Below, in pieces: positions 26,567-35,005 of a stretch of 64,000 bases of DNA. The notes beneath the pieces are model-generated. The model saw only the letters and a program-made list of their open reading frames with translations, did no database searches and was not told the origin of the DNA. The first letter of the stretch is position 1. Each line of letters begins with the position of its first letter. The translations under genes and the position numbers were made by a program. Source of the DNA: Acidobacteriota bacterium (GTDB taxonomy: Bacteria > Acidobacteriota > Terriglobia > Versatilivoradales > Versatilivoraceae); the NCBI GenBank assembly GCA_022826755.1, contig JAJDUG010000067.1, positions 1-64,000 on the forward strand. Reading direction: 5' to 3'.

Positions 26567-27165
26567 TTTGCGGATGAGCCGTCCAGGGCGACCACTCGGA
26601 CCTGACTGACCACATGCTCTCGAGGACCGTTGAAGATCCTCGAAACGCGTAGCGGCATGGTGCCATGCACCAGGCCTTCCGCCGATTCTCGGGTAAGTGC
26701 ATGGACCACGAATTCATCCCCTCGAATTCGGATCGTCACCGTGCCCGGCGTCAGGGTGATGGAATTGCCAAGGGTCACCCGGGCCGCCAGGTTGGGCAGA
26801 TTCACCCGGAAGTAGATCAGGCAAGGCTTCACGGGCATCCTGGGGTGCAGGACCAGGTAGGCCACCTGGATGCTGCCCAACAGGATCTCCCACCCCAGCC
26901 AGGGCAAATAGGCCAGCAGGGCCCAGTAGTTGGCCCGGTCCCAGGCAAACGTATCGCCACTGTAAAGCTGGGTCTGCTTGAGGGGAGCGTTGATCCACAT
27001 CACCAACAAGACCGAGCCCACTCCCAACGCCAGGTGGAAAGGGTCGAAACGGCCGCTCAGATGGAGCCACAAACCCATCAGGAACAGGCCCTCGATCACC
27101 AGAGCCCTCCTCGAGCGCACGCGTTTCAGCCCAGTTCTCTTGGAACCCGTCGACCCGGTTGCCAT
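26563..27165 (-). CDS. mrpE: Na+/H+ antiporter subunit E
   Basis: The first gene of the minus-strand operon encodes a 200-residue MNHE-domain protein: two N-terminal helices, LPWLGWEILLGSIQVAYLVLHP, then NLAARVTLGNSITLTPGTVTIRIRGDEFVVHAL, which is diagnostic. It equals MbhA. Upstream (27166-27372) lies an AT-richer gap shared with the divergent ABC genes, where the operon promoter must be. No hydrogenase subunit genes follow, so the operon most likely acts as a stand-alone cation/proton antiporter. Confidence 0.92.
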   Translation of the reverse strand: MATGSTGSKRTGLKRVRSRRALVIEGLFLMGLWLHLSGRFDPFHLALGVGSVLLVMWINAPLKQTQLYSGDTFAWDRANYWALLAYLPWLGWEILLGSIQVAYLVLHPRMPVKPCLIYFRVNLPNLAARVTLGNSITLTPGTVTIRIRGDEFVVHALTRESAEGLVHGTMPLRVSRIFNGPREHVVSQVRVVALDGSSAN

Positions 27166-27372
27166 GACTCTCTAATGACCGGAGTTCCCCGCCGGAAAAG
27201 CGAAGGCCCCGGCGAAAGGCGCTTCCCTGCCGAAATCGGTCAGGAAACGCCGGTTTCCGCCTCGAAAAAACCGGGACATTATAGTCAAAAGCCCTTGAAA
27301 TGGACACCCAAGAGTCGGTGCCTCCCGGGGAAGAATATAGCCTTAGACCGGGTAAGGCCATCATGATAAGGT

Positions 27373-28287
27373 ATGCCGCTTATGGTCGCTCCCGACGCCA
27401 TCATTTCGGTTCAGGAGGTCAGCAAGAACTTCCGTTCGGTCATCGCCGTGGATGGCGCCTCGTTTGAGATCGGCAGCGGCGAGATCTTCGGTCTCCTGGG
27501 ACCCAACGGGGCCGGCAAGACCACTCTCATCCGCCTCATTCTCGACCTGATTCGCCCCGACGCCGGATCCATTCGAATCCAGGGACAGCCCATTTCAGAG
27601 ACCCACAAGAACCGCATCGGCTACCTGCCGGAAGAGCGCGGCCTTTATTTCCGGCAAAGGGTGATGGCGGTTCTGGAATACCTGGGGACGCTCAAGGGCG
27701 TCTCCATCGAACGGGTCCGCAGCAATGCTCGTGATTGGCTCAGGCGACTGGAGATCGACGATTCAAGGAACCGCCCGGTCCAGGAACTCTCCAAGGGCAA
27801 CCAGCAAAAGGTCCAGTTCATCGCCACGGTTGTCTCCGACCCCGACATCCTCATCCTGGACGAACCCTTTACCGGATTGGATCCGATCAACGTTCGTCTG
27901 CTGGTCCGGTCCATTCAGGAGCTGGCCGCAGAGGGGAAGACAGTGGTGCTGTCCGTGCACCAGATGTCGCTGGTGGAATCGCTGTGCCGCCGGGTCTTCA
28001 TGATCAATCGGGGACGCCAGGTGCTCTATGGGGACCTGGAGGATATTCAGAACCGCCATTCCGAGCCGTCGTTCCTGGTGCGTTCCGGCGCGGATTACCG
28101 GACCTGCGAGCTCATCGACCGTTTCAGCGGCCACAACGCTGCAACCACCGTTTACCTGAAGCAGGGAGTGGAGCCGGCACGGTTTCTCCGCTGGCTGCTG
28201 GAGTCGGGCGCCGAGGTCGAATCGTTCCAGCGCGCCAGGACTCCGCTGGACGAGATTTTCATTCGGGTGGTGCGGGATAGCTCATGA
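27373..28287 (+). CDS. ABC transporter ATP-binding protein
   Basis: The 304-residue ATPase has Walker A GLLGPNGAGKTTLIRLIL, the signature LSKGNQQKVQFIATV, Walker B DILILDEPFTGLDPIN, and the switch histidine in VLSVHQMSLVE. The DUF4162-like C-terminal region is typical of ATPases paired with ABC-2 type exporters such as NatA. Its stop overlaps the next start (ATGA), so it works with that permease. The substrate is unknown; sodium or drug export is typical of relatives. An ATG at 27382 is an alternative start. Confidence 0.92.
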   Translation: MPLMVAPDAIISVQEVSKNFRSVIAVDGASFEIGSGEIFGLLGPNGAGKTTLIRLILDLIRPDAGSIRIQGQPISETHKNRIGYLPEERGLYFRQRVMAVLEYLGTLKGVSIERVRSNARDWLRRLEIDDSRNRPVQELSKGNQQKVQFIATVVSDPDILILDEPFTGLDPINVRLLVRSIQELAAEGKTVVLSVHQMSLVESLCRRVFMINRGRQVLYGDLEDIQNRHSEPSFLVRSGADYRTCELIDRFSGHNAATTVYLKQGVEPARFLRWLLESGAEVESFQRARTPLDEIFIRVVRDSS

Positions 28288-29549
28288 GCAAAGTCTGGAC
28301 CATAGCCAAGCGGGAGTTCCTGGTGACCGTGACCCGCAAGGGTTATCTGTTCACACTGTTCGGGCTGCCGCTGCTCATGATCGGCGGACTCTTTGCGGCC
28401 AGCATGCTGTCCCGGGAGACCTTCCGCGATTCGCAGGCCAATCAGGGACCGGCCGGAGTCGTCGACCGCGCCGGCGTTCTGGACTTCCGCTTGCAGGCAG
28501 CGACCAGGCCGACCGGTTCAACCATCCCGCTCCCGGTGCCCGGCGTCAGCCTCGAGTCCGAGCTTGTGGCCTATGACGATCTGGACAAGGCTCTGGCGGA
28601 CCTCAGAAAGGGCGATCTCAGCGCTGTCTTCCTGTTGGAAGCCGACTATCTGCAGAGCGGCGACATCGTCGTCTATGCGGCCGAAAAGGGCATCTTCGCT
28701 CAGCTCACCCGAACCGGACGGAGGCAGTTGAGCGCACTGCTGCGAGCCAGTCTGGCCAGTGGGCGGCTGGAAGAAGAAGCCGTAGCCAGAATCCTGACGC
28801 CAGGCCGATTCAAGGAAATGCAGGTATCGAAACAGGGTCGGATCCAGCCTGAGGGCAACCTGCTGAAGCGGGTCGGGCGGTTCCTGGGCCCCTTTATCAT
28901 GTTTTTTCTCTTGACGATTTCCATCTTCATGTCTTCGGGCTACCTACTCCAGGGCATTGCCGAAGAGAAACAGAACCGGGTCATCGAGATCCTGCTCTCG
29001 TCGGTGACTCCCACCCAACTCCTGATGGGCAAGATAATGGGCCTGGGCGCGGCCGGTCTGCTGCAGGTTGCCTTTTACGTGGTGCTGCTGGTACTGCCTG
29101 CCAGCCTGGTATTGACCCTGATGACCCTGTCTCCCGGGCAGATTCTCCTGAGCCTGATGTACGTGGCGCTGGGCTATCTCCTGTTCGCCGGCCTCATGGC
29201 GGGCACCGGCCTGTTGGGCAACACCTCCCAGGAAAGCCAGCAATTGTCGGTAGTCTGGACCATGACCAGCATGATTCCGATGTTTCTGGCCGCGTCCCTC
29301 ATGACGCAGCCCCATTCCTGGCTGGCCCGCTCCTTTTCGTTCTTCCCCTTGACCGCGCCGGTCACCATGCTGCTGCGGCTAAGCACCGACGAGGTCCCGC
29401 TGGTGGATGTGCTGGTCTCCACGGCGGTGCTGATTCTGGGGATTTTCCTGGCCGTCAAGGGAGCCGCCCGGCTCTTTCGGACGGCTTCATTGATGGTTGG
29501 CAAACGTCCCCGGCTGGCGGAGATCTACCGCTGGCTCAGGGAGGCTTGA
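28284..29549 (+). CDS. ABC transporter permease (ABC-2, NatB-like)
   Basis: The 421-residue protein has an N-terminal helix after VWTIAKREFLVTVTRKGYLF, a large extracytoplasmic domain of about 140 residues, and five or six C-terminal helices. The conserved QGIAEEKQNRVIEILLSSVTPTQLLMGKIMG marks the NatB/ABC-2 family. It forms the membrane part of the exporter with the ATPase encoded just upstream. Confidence 0.92.
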   Translation: MSKVWTIAKREFLVTVTRKGYLFTLFGLPLLMIGGLFAASMLSRETFRDSQANQGPAGVVDRAGVLDFRLQAATRPTGSTIPLPVPGVSLESELVAYDDLDKALADLRKGDLSAVFLLEADYLQSGDIVVYAAEKGIFAQLTRTGRRQLSALLRASLASGRLEEEAVARILTPGRFKEMQVSKQGRIQPEGNLLKRVGRFLGPFIMFFLLTISIFMSSGYLLQGIAEEKQNRVIEILLSSVTPTQLLMGKIMGLGAAGLLQVAFYVVLLVLPASLVLTLMTLSPGQILLSLMYVALGYLLFAGLMAGTGLLGNTSQESQQLSVVWTMTSMIPMFLAASLMTQPHSWLARSFSFFPLTAPVTMLLRLSTDEVPLVDVLVSTAVLILGIFLAVKGAARLFRTASLMVGKRPRLAEIYRWLREA

Positions 29550-29586
29550 AGCTGGCCGGGGCGTAGAAACAGGTGAGGTGACAGCA

Positions 29587-30594
29587 ATGAAAGCGATCGT
29601 GCTGAAGGAGCCGGGTGGTCCGGAAAAGCTGCTGTGGGAAGACGTTGCCGATCCGGCGCCCGGGGTCGGAGAGGTGCTGGTCCGTCTGAAGTCGGCCGCG
29701 CTCAACCACCGGGACGCCTGGATCCGCAAGGGACTCTACGCCAACATCCAGCTTCCCACCATCCCGGGTTCGGACGGTTCCGGCGAAGTGGCTGTCGTGG
29801 GCTCCGGCGTATCGACCGGCCTGCTGGGCCAGGCGGTGCTGATCAACCCCTGCCTGGACTGGGGACCGGAGATCAAGGCTCAGGGGCCGGGCATGCGAAT
29901 TCTGGGGATGCCCGACAATGGCACCTATGCCCGGATGGTTGTCGTCCCCGCCGCCAACATCCGACCCAAGCCGGCCCACCTTTCCTTCGAAGAGGCGGCG
30001 GCCCTCCCGCTGGCGGGTATGACCGCCTACCGGGCCGTGGTCACCAGAGCCCAAGTGGCGGCCGGCGAGACGGTCCTGATCACCGGGGTGGGCGGAGGAG
30101 TCGCCTCCCTGGCCCTGCAGATCGCCCATTGCCTGGGAGCCCGGACGTTCGTCACCTCGGGCAGCGACCACAAAATCGAGCGCGCTCGCGGCCTGGGCGC
30201 GGTCGGCGGGGTGAACTATCGGGACGACCAGTGGGGACGAAAGCTGCGCAAACTGCTGGGAGATCGGCCCTTGGACGCAGTCATCGACGGCAGTGGGGGC
30301 AGTGTCTTCGAAAGAGCCCTGGACTTGATTGGCCCCGCCGGAAGAATCGTCACCTACGGCGCGACCCTGGGCGCCGCCCGGAAGATCGAGGTGAGGCGGA
30401 TTTTCTGGAAACAGGTGACGGTGATGGGTTCCACCATGGCCAGCCCGCGGGAGTTCGACGCCCTGGTCCGGCTCTACTCGGCCCATGGGCTGCGCCCGCC
30501 GATTGACCGGGTCTTTCCTCTGCAGGAGGCCGGGGAGGCCCATCAGCGCATGGAGGACGCCAGGCAGTTCGGCAAGATCCTGCTGGGGACCTGA
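29587..30594 (+). CDS. Zinc-type alcohol dehydrogenase / quinone oxidoreductase-like protein
   Basis: This is a medium-chain dehydrogenase/reductase of 335 residues from the ATG at 29587, preceded by AGGTGA; the frame upstream of that is not conserved. The GroES-like half reads LVRLKSAALNHRDAWIRKGLY and IPGSDGSGEVAVVG, and the nucleotide-binding half has VLITGVGGGVASLALQIAHCLGA. The cysteine ligands of the structural zinc are absent, which is like the quinone oxidoreductase or YogA-type branch. The substrate is unknown. Confidence 0.85.
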   Translation: MKAIVLKEPGGPEKLLWEDVADPAPGVGEVLVRLKSAALNHRDAWIRKGLYANIQLPTIPGSDGSGEVAVVGSGVSTGLLGQAVLINPCLDWGPEIKAQGPGMRILGMPDNGTYARMVVVPAANIRPKPAHLSFEEAAALPLAGMTAYRAVVTRAQVAAGETVLITGVGGGVASLALQIAHCLGARTFVTSGSDHKIERARGLGAVGGVNYRDDQWGRKLRKLLGDRPLDAVIDGSGGSVFERALDLIGPAGRIVTYGATLGAARKIEVRRIFWKQVTVMGSTMASPREFDALVRLYSAHGLRPPIDRVFPLQEAGEAHQRMEDARQFGKILLGT

Positions 30595-30603
30595 CCCTCA
30601 ACC

Positions 30604-30960
30604 TCAGCGATGGTTGCGATTCGGGTTCCTGCGGGGTCGAGATCTGGTCGGCTGCTCACGGGTCCGGTCCGGCCCGTGGTCGGAATCGGAAAGGAAGACG
30701 ACGGTCTGAAAACTGGCAATCTCAAACCGCCGGCGGCATCCCACGTACTGGCAGCCGACCTTGTCGTCGATTCGGACCAGGTAGGACTGAGCCTTTCCGA
30801 ACCGCCGGCGGTCCTCTGAAGAAGCGCCCCCGGGCAGGCGCTTCTTCTTGAGTCTCTGCCGCCAACGCACCTCGTACTGAAAGGTGCGGCCGCAAAAGGG
30901 ACAGGTCAGTCGGGTCGGCTTCCTGACGTCCTTCTCATCGAAAAAGTCGCTCTCTCGCAT
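30604..30960 (-). CDS. Hypothetical protein with a zinc-ribbon-like cysteine pattern
   Basis: The 118-residue basic protein has CPFCGRTF near residue 20 and a second pair in GCQYVGCRRRF near residue 70, so four cysteines could bind one zinc. The C-terminal tail is Arg/Pro-rich (TRSRPRRNPNRNHR). It converges with the oxidoreductase gene. The cysteine spacing and the RLKKKRLPGG linker suggest a real nucleic-acid-binding protein, but no family is recognised. Inside it, 30818-30847 is an 11-bp palindrome with an 8-base loop. Confidence 0.5.
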   Translation of the reverse strand: MRESDFFDEKDVRKPTRLTCPFCGRTFQYEVRWRQRLKKKRLPGGASSEDRRRFGKAQSYLVRIDDKVGCQYVGCRRRFEIASFQTVVFLSDSDHGPDRTREQPTRSRPRRNPNRNHR

Positions 30961-31201
30961 GGCTGGCTTTCTGCGGGGTACCGACTGCCCGATCCGGCTC
31001 GAGCAGCTTCGATTTCGATTCCTTGACCGGGCGACGGTCGGGCACTCCCGCCCGAGACACCGGCCACAGTCGGAATCAAAGTATAATAAGCTCCCGAGCG
31101 GGTCAACCTTCCGGTCAACACCTCCCCATTTACGCCGTGATGGGCGGGGTCAGGGAAAGCGATCGAGACGCACGGCGATTCCGGACAACCATGGAGAGAA
31201 C

Positions 31202-32485
31202 ATGAAGGTAACACTGGCTTACGGAAAAAACGGACTGGAGGTGGATTTTCCGGAACGGGGAGTCGAGGTCATCGAGCCTCGGTTCGTGAAGGGACTGGAG
31301 GACGAAGCCGCCTCCCTGCTCCATGCGCTTCGGCATCCGGTGGCCGCGGCCCCGCTGCGGGAGCTGGCCTCAGCCGACACCTCGGTGGCCATCATTTTTC
31401 CGGACCGCACGCGGGCCATGCCGAGCGACAGGGTACTGCCGATCGTGTTGTCCGAACTGGACCAGGTCCCGAAAGAAAACATCACCTTGATCAACGCCGT
31501 GGGCACCCACCGGTCCAACACGCCCCAGGAGCTGGAGGCCATGCTGGGGCGTGAGATCCTCGACAACTACCGCATCGTGCAACACCAGCCTCGGGATCGG
31601 TCCAGCATGGTTCATCTCGGCGCCAGCCAATACGGCAACCAGGTCTGGGTCAACAGGGATTTCGTGCAGGCCCGGCTCAAGATCCTGACTGGATTCATTG
31701 AGCCCCATCTATTTGCGGGGTTCTCCGGAGGGCCCAAGGCGGTATTGCTGGGAGTAGGAGCCTTCGAGAGCATCCTGCGGAACCACTCGGCTCCCATGAT
31801 CGACAACCCCAACGCCACTTGGGGAGAGACCCTCAACAATCCCATCTACCGGGAGATGTCGGAAATTGCCGCCCTGGTCCGGCCGGACTTCATCGTCAAC
31901 GTTACCCTCAACAAAAACCGGGACATTACCGGTGTCTTCGCCGGAGACTGGAAGGAGGCACACGACGAGGGATGCCGGTTTGCACGAGAATCGGTCATGC
32001 GACCGGTGGAGCAGCCCTTCGATGTGGTCGTGACCACCAATTCGGGGTTCCCCCTGGACCTGAATCTCTATCAGGCCGTCAAGGGCATGTCGGCCGCCTC
32101 CCGCATCGTCAGGCAGGGTGGAACCATTATCATGGCTTCAGAGTGCTGCGACGGCCTGCCTTCCGAGGGCCCCTTCGGCCAGTTGCTGCGCTCCGGACAG
32201 TCTCCCGCCGAGGTACTCTCCAACATTCACAACCACACCGAGACCATTCAGGATCAGTGGCAGGTTCAGATCCTGGCCAAAATCCTGATGAAATCGGAGG
32301 CCTACCTCCACTCGACCCTGCCCGATTCCGACGTCCTGGCCGCCCACCTCAAGCCGGTTCGGGACATCGGCGGCCTGGTGAGGCAACTGCAGGCGGCTGC
32401 GGGTCCGGACTGCCGCGTCGCCGTGCTCCCCGAAGGCCCGCAGACCGTCCCCTACGTCACCGAGAAGGTCTTCGCCTCAGCCTGA
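31202..32485 (+). CDS. larA: LarA-like nickel-dependent racemase family protein
   Basis: From the ATG at 31202 (GGAGAG upstream) the product is 427 residues, the usual LarA length. The N-terminal domain has FPDRTRAMPSDRVL and NAVGTHRSNTPQELEAMLG; the middle has GFIEPHLFAGFSGGPKAVL, which holds the His and Lys that bind the pincer nickel cofactor. LarA enzymes racemise lactate or other 2-hydroxy acids. The cofactor genes larB, larC and larE are not in this window, so the cofactor must come from elsewhere. The substrate is not certain, as many relatives act on other hydroxy acids. Confidence 0.85.
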   Translation: MKVTLAYGKNGLEVDFPERGVEVIEPRFVKGLEDEAASLLHALRHPVAAAPLRELASADTSVAIIFPDRTRAMPSDRVLPIVLSELDQVPKENITLINAVGTHRSNTPQELEAMLGREILDNYRIVQHQPRDRSSMVHLGASQYGNQVWVNRDFVQARLKILTGFIEPHLFAGFSGGPKAVLLGVGAFESILRNHSAPMIDNPNATWGETLNNPIYREMSEIAALVRPDFIVNVTLNKNRDITGVFAGDWKEAHDEGCRFARESVMRPVEQPFDVVVTTNSGFPLDLNLYQAVKGMSAASRIVRQGGTIIMASECCDGLPSEGPFGQLLRSGQSPAEVLSNIHNHTETIQDQWQVQILAKILMKSEAYLHSTLPDSDVLAAHLKPVRDIGGLVRQLQAAAGPDCRVAVLPEGPQTVPYVTEKVFASA

Positions 32486-32499
32486 CAAGGCTGGACTGC

Positions 32500-33870
32500 C
32501 TACCTCAAGCCCGCGATTCGCTGAATGAAGGAATAGCCCATCATGAGGGCCATGACCAGGGCCGAGATCCAAAGGGCCACGGTCACCCATGCGGCCGGTT
32601 GGACCTCTCCCGGCATGTGACGGTAACGCAGGTAGACCGTGTAGAAGGCAATGACGGGCAACATGAGGGCCTGGGCCGCTCCGCCAATGATGACCATCAG
32701 CACCGGCGCCTGCAGAAACATGAAATAGAGGGAGGGCACGAAAAGAAGGATGACCACGAAGAGGCGCGTTACCTTGAGACGTTTGGGGTAGTCGGTCTTG
32801 TCGTAGAGCCTCAGGATGCCGGCGAAATCGGCGAACACCCGGCTGTGCGCGGCCGTAGCGGCAAAGATGGTGGAATAGAGCACCGTGAAAGCACCCACCA
32901 GGAAGAGCGGCAGGGACCATTCGCCCATGGTTTCGGTATACATGTTGGCAAGCACCCGGACCATCTCGGAGCCGCTGGGCACCAGGCCCTGACCGTGCAG
33001 GATTCCCGCTCCCAGAAGGTAGAAGGCCACCGTGGCAAAAGTGTAAATGACCATGGAATTGACGACATCCACCCCCATGACCCGAATCCATCCGCCGGCC
33101 CTCTCCCGCCAGGCCGGACTTCCGTCGCGAGGGCCGCTGTACCGGGCATACCCCTTCTCCAGGCACCAGTAGGGATACACCACCAGCTCGGTGGCTCCCA
33201 CCCCGGTGATGCCGAAAGCGGCCACGGCAGTGATGAGCCCGCTTTCCGGAAGCTGAAACGTCAACCCCGAAACCACCTGGGACCAGGAAAAGTACTGGGG
33301 TAGCTTGAACATGAGGAAGGCGCAGCTCACGGTCAGGACCGTAAAACAGACCACCAGCCCCATGGAGATTTTTTCCACCACCCAGTAGCGCCCGCCGATC
33401 AGCAGGACGACCGTCAGCAGGTTCACCACCCAGACCCAGACACCGATGGGCACCGCGGAAACCAACCGGTTGAGCACCTCGGAAACGCCCCCCAGCATCC
33501 CGCCCACCTGCAGGAGCGTAAACATGACCATCAGGAACCAGGCCCAGACCAGCCAGGAAGCCCGAAGACGGGGACCCGGCGCGCGATCGAAGGCCTCCAG
33601 GGTGGTTTCGCCGGTGCCGATGGCATACCGGCCCAGCTCGTTTTGAACCACCACCTTGATGAAGCAGCTCAGAATGATCAGCCACAGGAGCGTGTAACCG
33701 GCCTCGGCGCCCAGCACCGTGGTGGCAATCAACTCGCCCGAGCCGACGATACCGCTGGCAAGAATCAGGCCCGGACCGATCCGTCGAAAAATACTGGTAT
33801 AGGTCCTCGGGGGATCCTCGATGTTTTCGGGACGAAGCTGGTAGGGATCGGAAAGGTTGCGGGTGGCCAT
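32500..33870 (-). CDS. Nramp-like membrane transporter
   Basis: The 456-residue protein has about eleven helices and the Nramp-superfamily start IFRRIGPGLILASGIVGSGELIATT. Where classical Mn2+/Fe2+ transporters have the metal-binding DPGN, this one has VGSGE, and the later region reads FGITGVGATELVVYPYW. The metal-binding Asp/Asn of helix 1 is therefore changed, so the substrate is probably not Mn2+ or Fe2+. It lies tail to tail with larA, with 14 bases between. Confidence 0.75.
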   Translation of the reverse strand: MATRNLSDPYQLRPENIEDPPRTYTSIFRRIGPGLILASGIVGSGELIATTVLGAEAGYTLLWLIILSCFIKVVVQNELGRYAIGTGETTLEAFDRAPGPRLRASWLVWAWFLMVMFTLLQVGGMLGGVSEVLNRLVSAVPIGVWVWVVNLLTVVLLIGGRYWVVEKISMGLVVCFTVLTVSCAFLMFKLPQYFSWSQVVSGLTFQLPESGLITAVAAFGITGVGATELVVYPYWCLEKGYARYSGPRDGSPAWRERAGGWIRVMGVDVVNSMVIYTFATVAFYLLGAGILHGQGLVPSGSEMVRVLANMYTETMGEWSLPLFLVGAFTVLYSTIFAATAAHSRVFADFAGILRLYDKTDYPKRLKVTRLFVVILLFVPSLYFMFLQAPVLMVIIGGAAQALMLPVIAFYTVYLRYRHMPGEVQPAAWVTVALWISALVMALMMGYSFIQRIAGLR

Positions 33871-33945
33871 GGGATCAGGGCGATCCTATCCCAGGCAGTC
33901 GTTCCCGTGCAAGGGAGGGATCATCGGTCGAGCCGAGGAAACGTG

Positions 33946-34227
33946 TCAGGCGGAGGAGGCGCTGCCGGAGAGGCTGTTGACCTGAGACATCAGACGGGAT
34001 TTCTGGCGGGCGGCCTTGTTTCTATGGATGAGGCTCCCGTGGGTGGAGCTGTCGATCAGGGACAGTGTGGGAGCCAGAAGCTGCTCGACCTGCTCGACGT
34101 CCTTCCGGGAAATGGCGTTTCTGATCTTTCCCAACTGGGTGCGCAGCCGGCGCATTTTGCTCCGCCTGGCCAAGCGCCTGCCCTCGTTCTGACGAGCGCG
34201 CTTCATGGCTGATTTGTGTCTGGCCAA
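33946..34227 (-). CDS. rpsT: 30S ribosomal protein bS20
   Basis: The protein has the S20 start ARHKSAMKRARQNEGRRLAR, the middle SLIDSSTHGSLIHRNKAARQKSRL and an alanine/serine-rich end. S20 binds the 5' domain of 16S rRNA. I place the start at TTG 34227 with a G-rich ribosome site (GGGGGGACAGG) just upstream, because S20 proteins begin M-A-x-H-K-S-A. An ATG at 34269 would add 14 unconserved residues. This gives 93 residues, the normal length. Use of TTG may limit expression. Confidence 0.92.
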   Translation of the reverse strand: MARHKSAMKRARQNEGRRLARRSKMRRLRTQLGKIRNAISRKDVEQVEQLLAPTLSLIDSSTHGSLIHRNKAARQKSRLMSQVNSLSGSASSA

Positions 34228-34265
34228 TTCCTGTCCCCCCGATTCGGGTCCGCTCCGGCGCTTCT

Positions 34266-34346
34266 TCACCGCAAGCGCGACACCTTATACCGGGTCCGTC
34301 CGCCAATTGTCAAGCGAACTATGCTGGCATCGACGGTCAGTTTCAC
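34266..34346 (-). pseudogene. vapC-like toxin, 5' remnant
   Basis: A GTG overlapping the antitoxin stop (GTGA) opens a 26-codon frame that begins MKLTVDASIV, the usual N terminus of VapC/PIN toxins with the first catalytic Asp. After about ten residues the similarity ends and the frame stops just before rpsT. Only the start of the toxin gene is left, so it cannot be active. Confidence 0.6.
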
Positions 34347-34540
34347 CGATCACGATCCTCGCGCAACAGTTTCACGCTGTCGGTCTGGCGAGTACCGGTC
34401 GTCAGAGAAGACAGTTCGCGCGTCCGCTCGCGAAAGTTCACGATGTGGCCAAGGCGATCTACACGTTGCGTCAGCAGATGGCGGACTTCGCCTTCAAGCG
34501 ACCTGTGGTTCTGTTTGGCCTGAACCTTTGAGGGCGCCGC
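34343..34540 (-). pseudogene. FitA/VapB-like antitoxin, remnant lacking its start
   Basis: The frame reads AKQNHRSLEGEVRHLLTQ, the ribbon-helix-helix region of FitA-type antitoxins, and ends LTTGTRQTDSVKLLREDRDR before a TGA. The N-terminal DNA-binding strand and any start codon are missing upstream (no Met back to about 34590). Together with the vapC-like stub it marks a decayed vapBC locus upstream of rpsT. It would not be found by start-to-stop gene calling. The gap up to 34664 shows nothing else. Confidence 0.6.
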
Positions 34541-34664
34541 GCCTCTTTTCTTCCAGGCCCGGCCTGCCGTGGTACACTAACCGAGTGAGCCGTCAACAAG
34601 TCAACACCCCAGCTTGTCTGATCTCCCTCTCGGCAAGTCCGTCAAAGTGGAAGGAGTATCAGCG

Positions 34665-34886
34665 ATGAAAATCAGCGCGGAATTGATCGCCATCGGCATC
34701 CTTGGCGTATCCCTGGTTAGCCTGGGATGGAAGGTGGCCGGAGACTTGCGCCAGGAAATCCACTATGTCCGACAGGATGTAGCGGATGTCAGACGGGATG
34801 TAGCCGGTCTCCGAGAACGGATGGCGCGGCTGGAGGGGCTGTTCGAGGGCTTCACCAGGCGCGAGTCGGCCGAGCAACAGAAGTAG
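34665..34886 (+). CDS. Small membrane-anchored coiled-coil protein
   Basis: The ATG at 34665 has AAGGAG ten bases upstream. The 73-residue product is one N-terminal helix (AELIAIGILGVSLVSLGW) followed by four near-perfect heptads, VRQDVAD VRRDVAG LRERMAR LEGLFEG, predicted to form a coiled coil, then a short polar tail. No family is recognised. It sits on the same strand upstream of prfB but has its own spacing, so the relation is unclear. Confidence 0.6.
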   Translation: MKISAELIAIGILGVSLVSLGWKVAGDLRQEIHYVRQDVADVRRDVAGLRERMARLEGLFEGFTRRESAEQQK

Positions 34887-35005
34887 CCTCCCCCCACCCT
34901 GCCGGCATCCCATGCCCCGCTTCACCGCCCTGTGCTAAGATGGCTCACCGTGACGAGCGGGACGGGGTCGTTCCTGTTTCGCGGAACCAAGAACGGGAGA
35001 AAGCG

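Noticed and set aside
19630-27165. Complex I (nuo) or membrane-bound hydrogenase operon
   Set aside because: No NuoB/C/D/H/I or hydrogenase large or small subunit genes are present; the E-F-G-B-C-D set is that of an Mrp-type antiporter.
30818-30847. Intrinsic terminator
   Set aside because: The 11-bp palindrome lies within a coding frame and is not followed by a T run.
31819-33303. A 494-codon plus-strand frame spanning the larA end and the Nramp-like gene
   Set aside because: It covers parts of two real genes out of frame and shows no domain.
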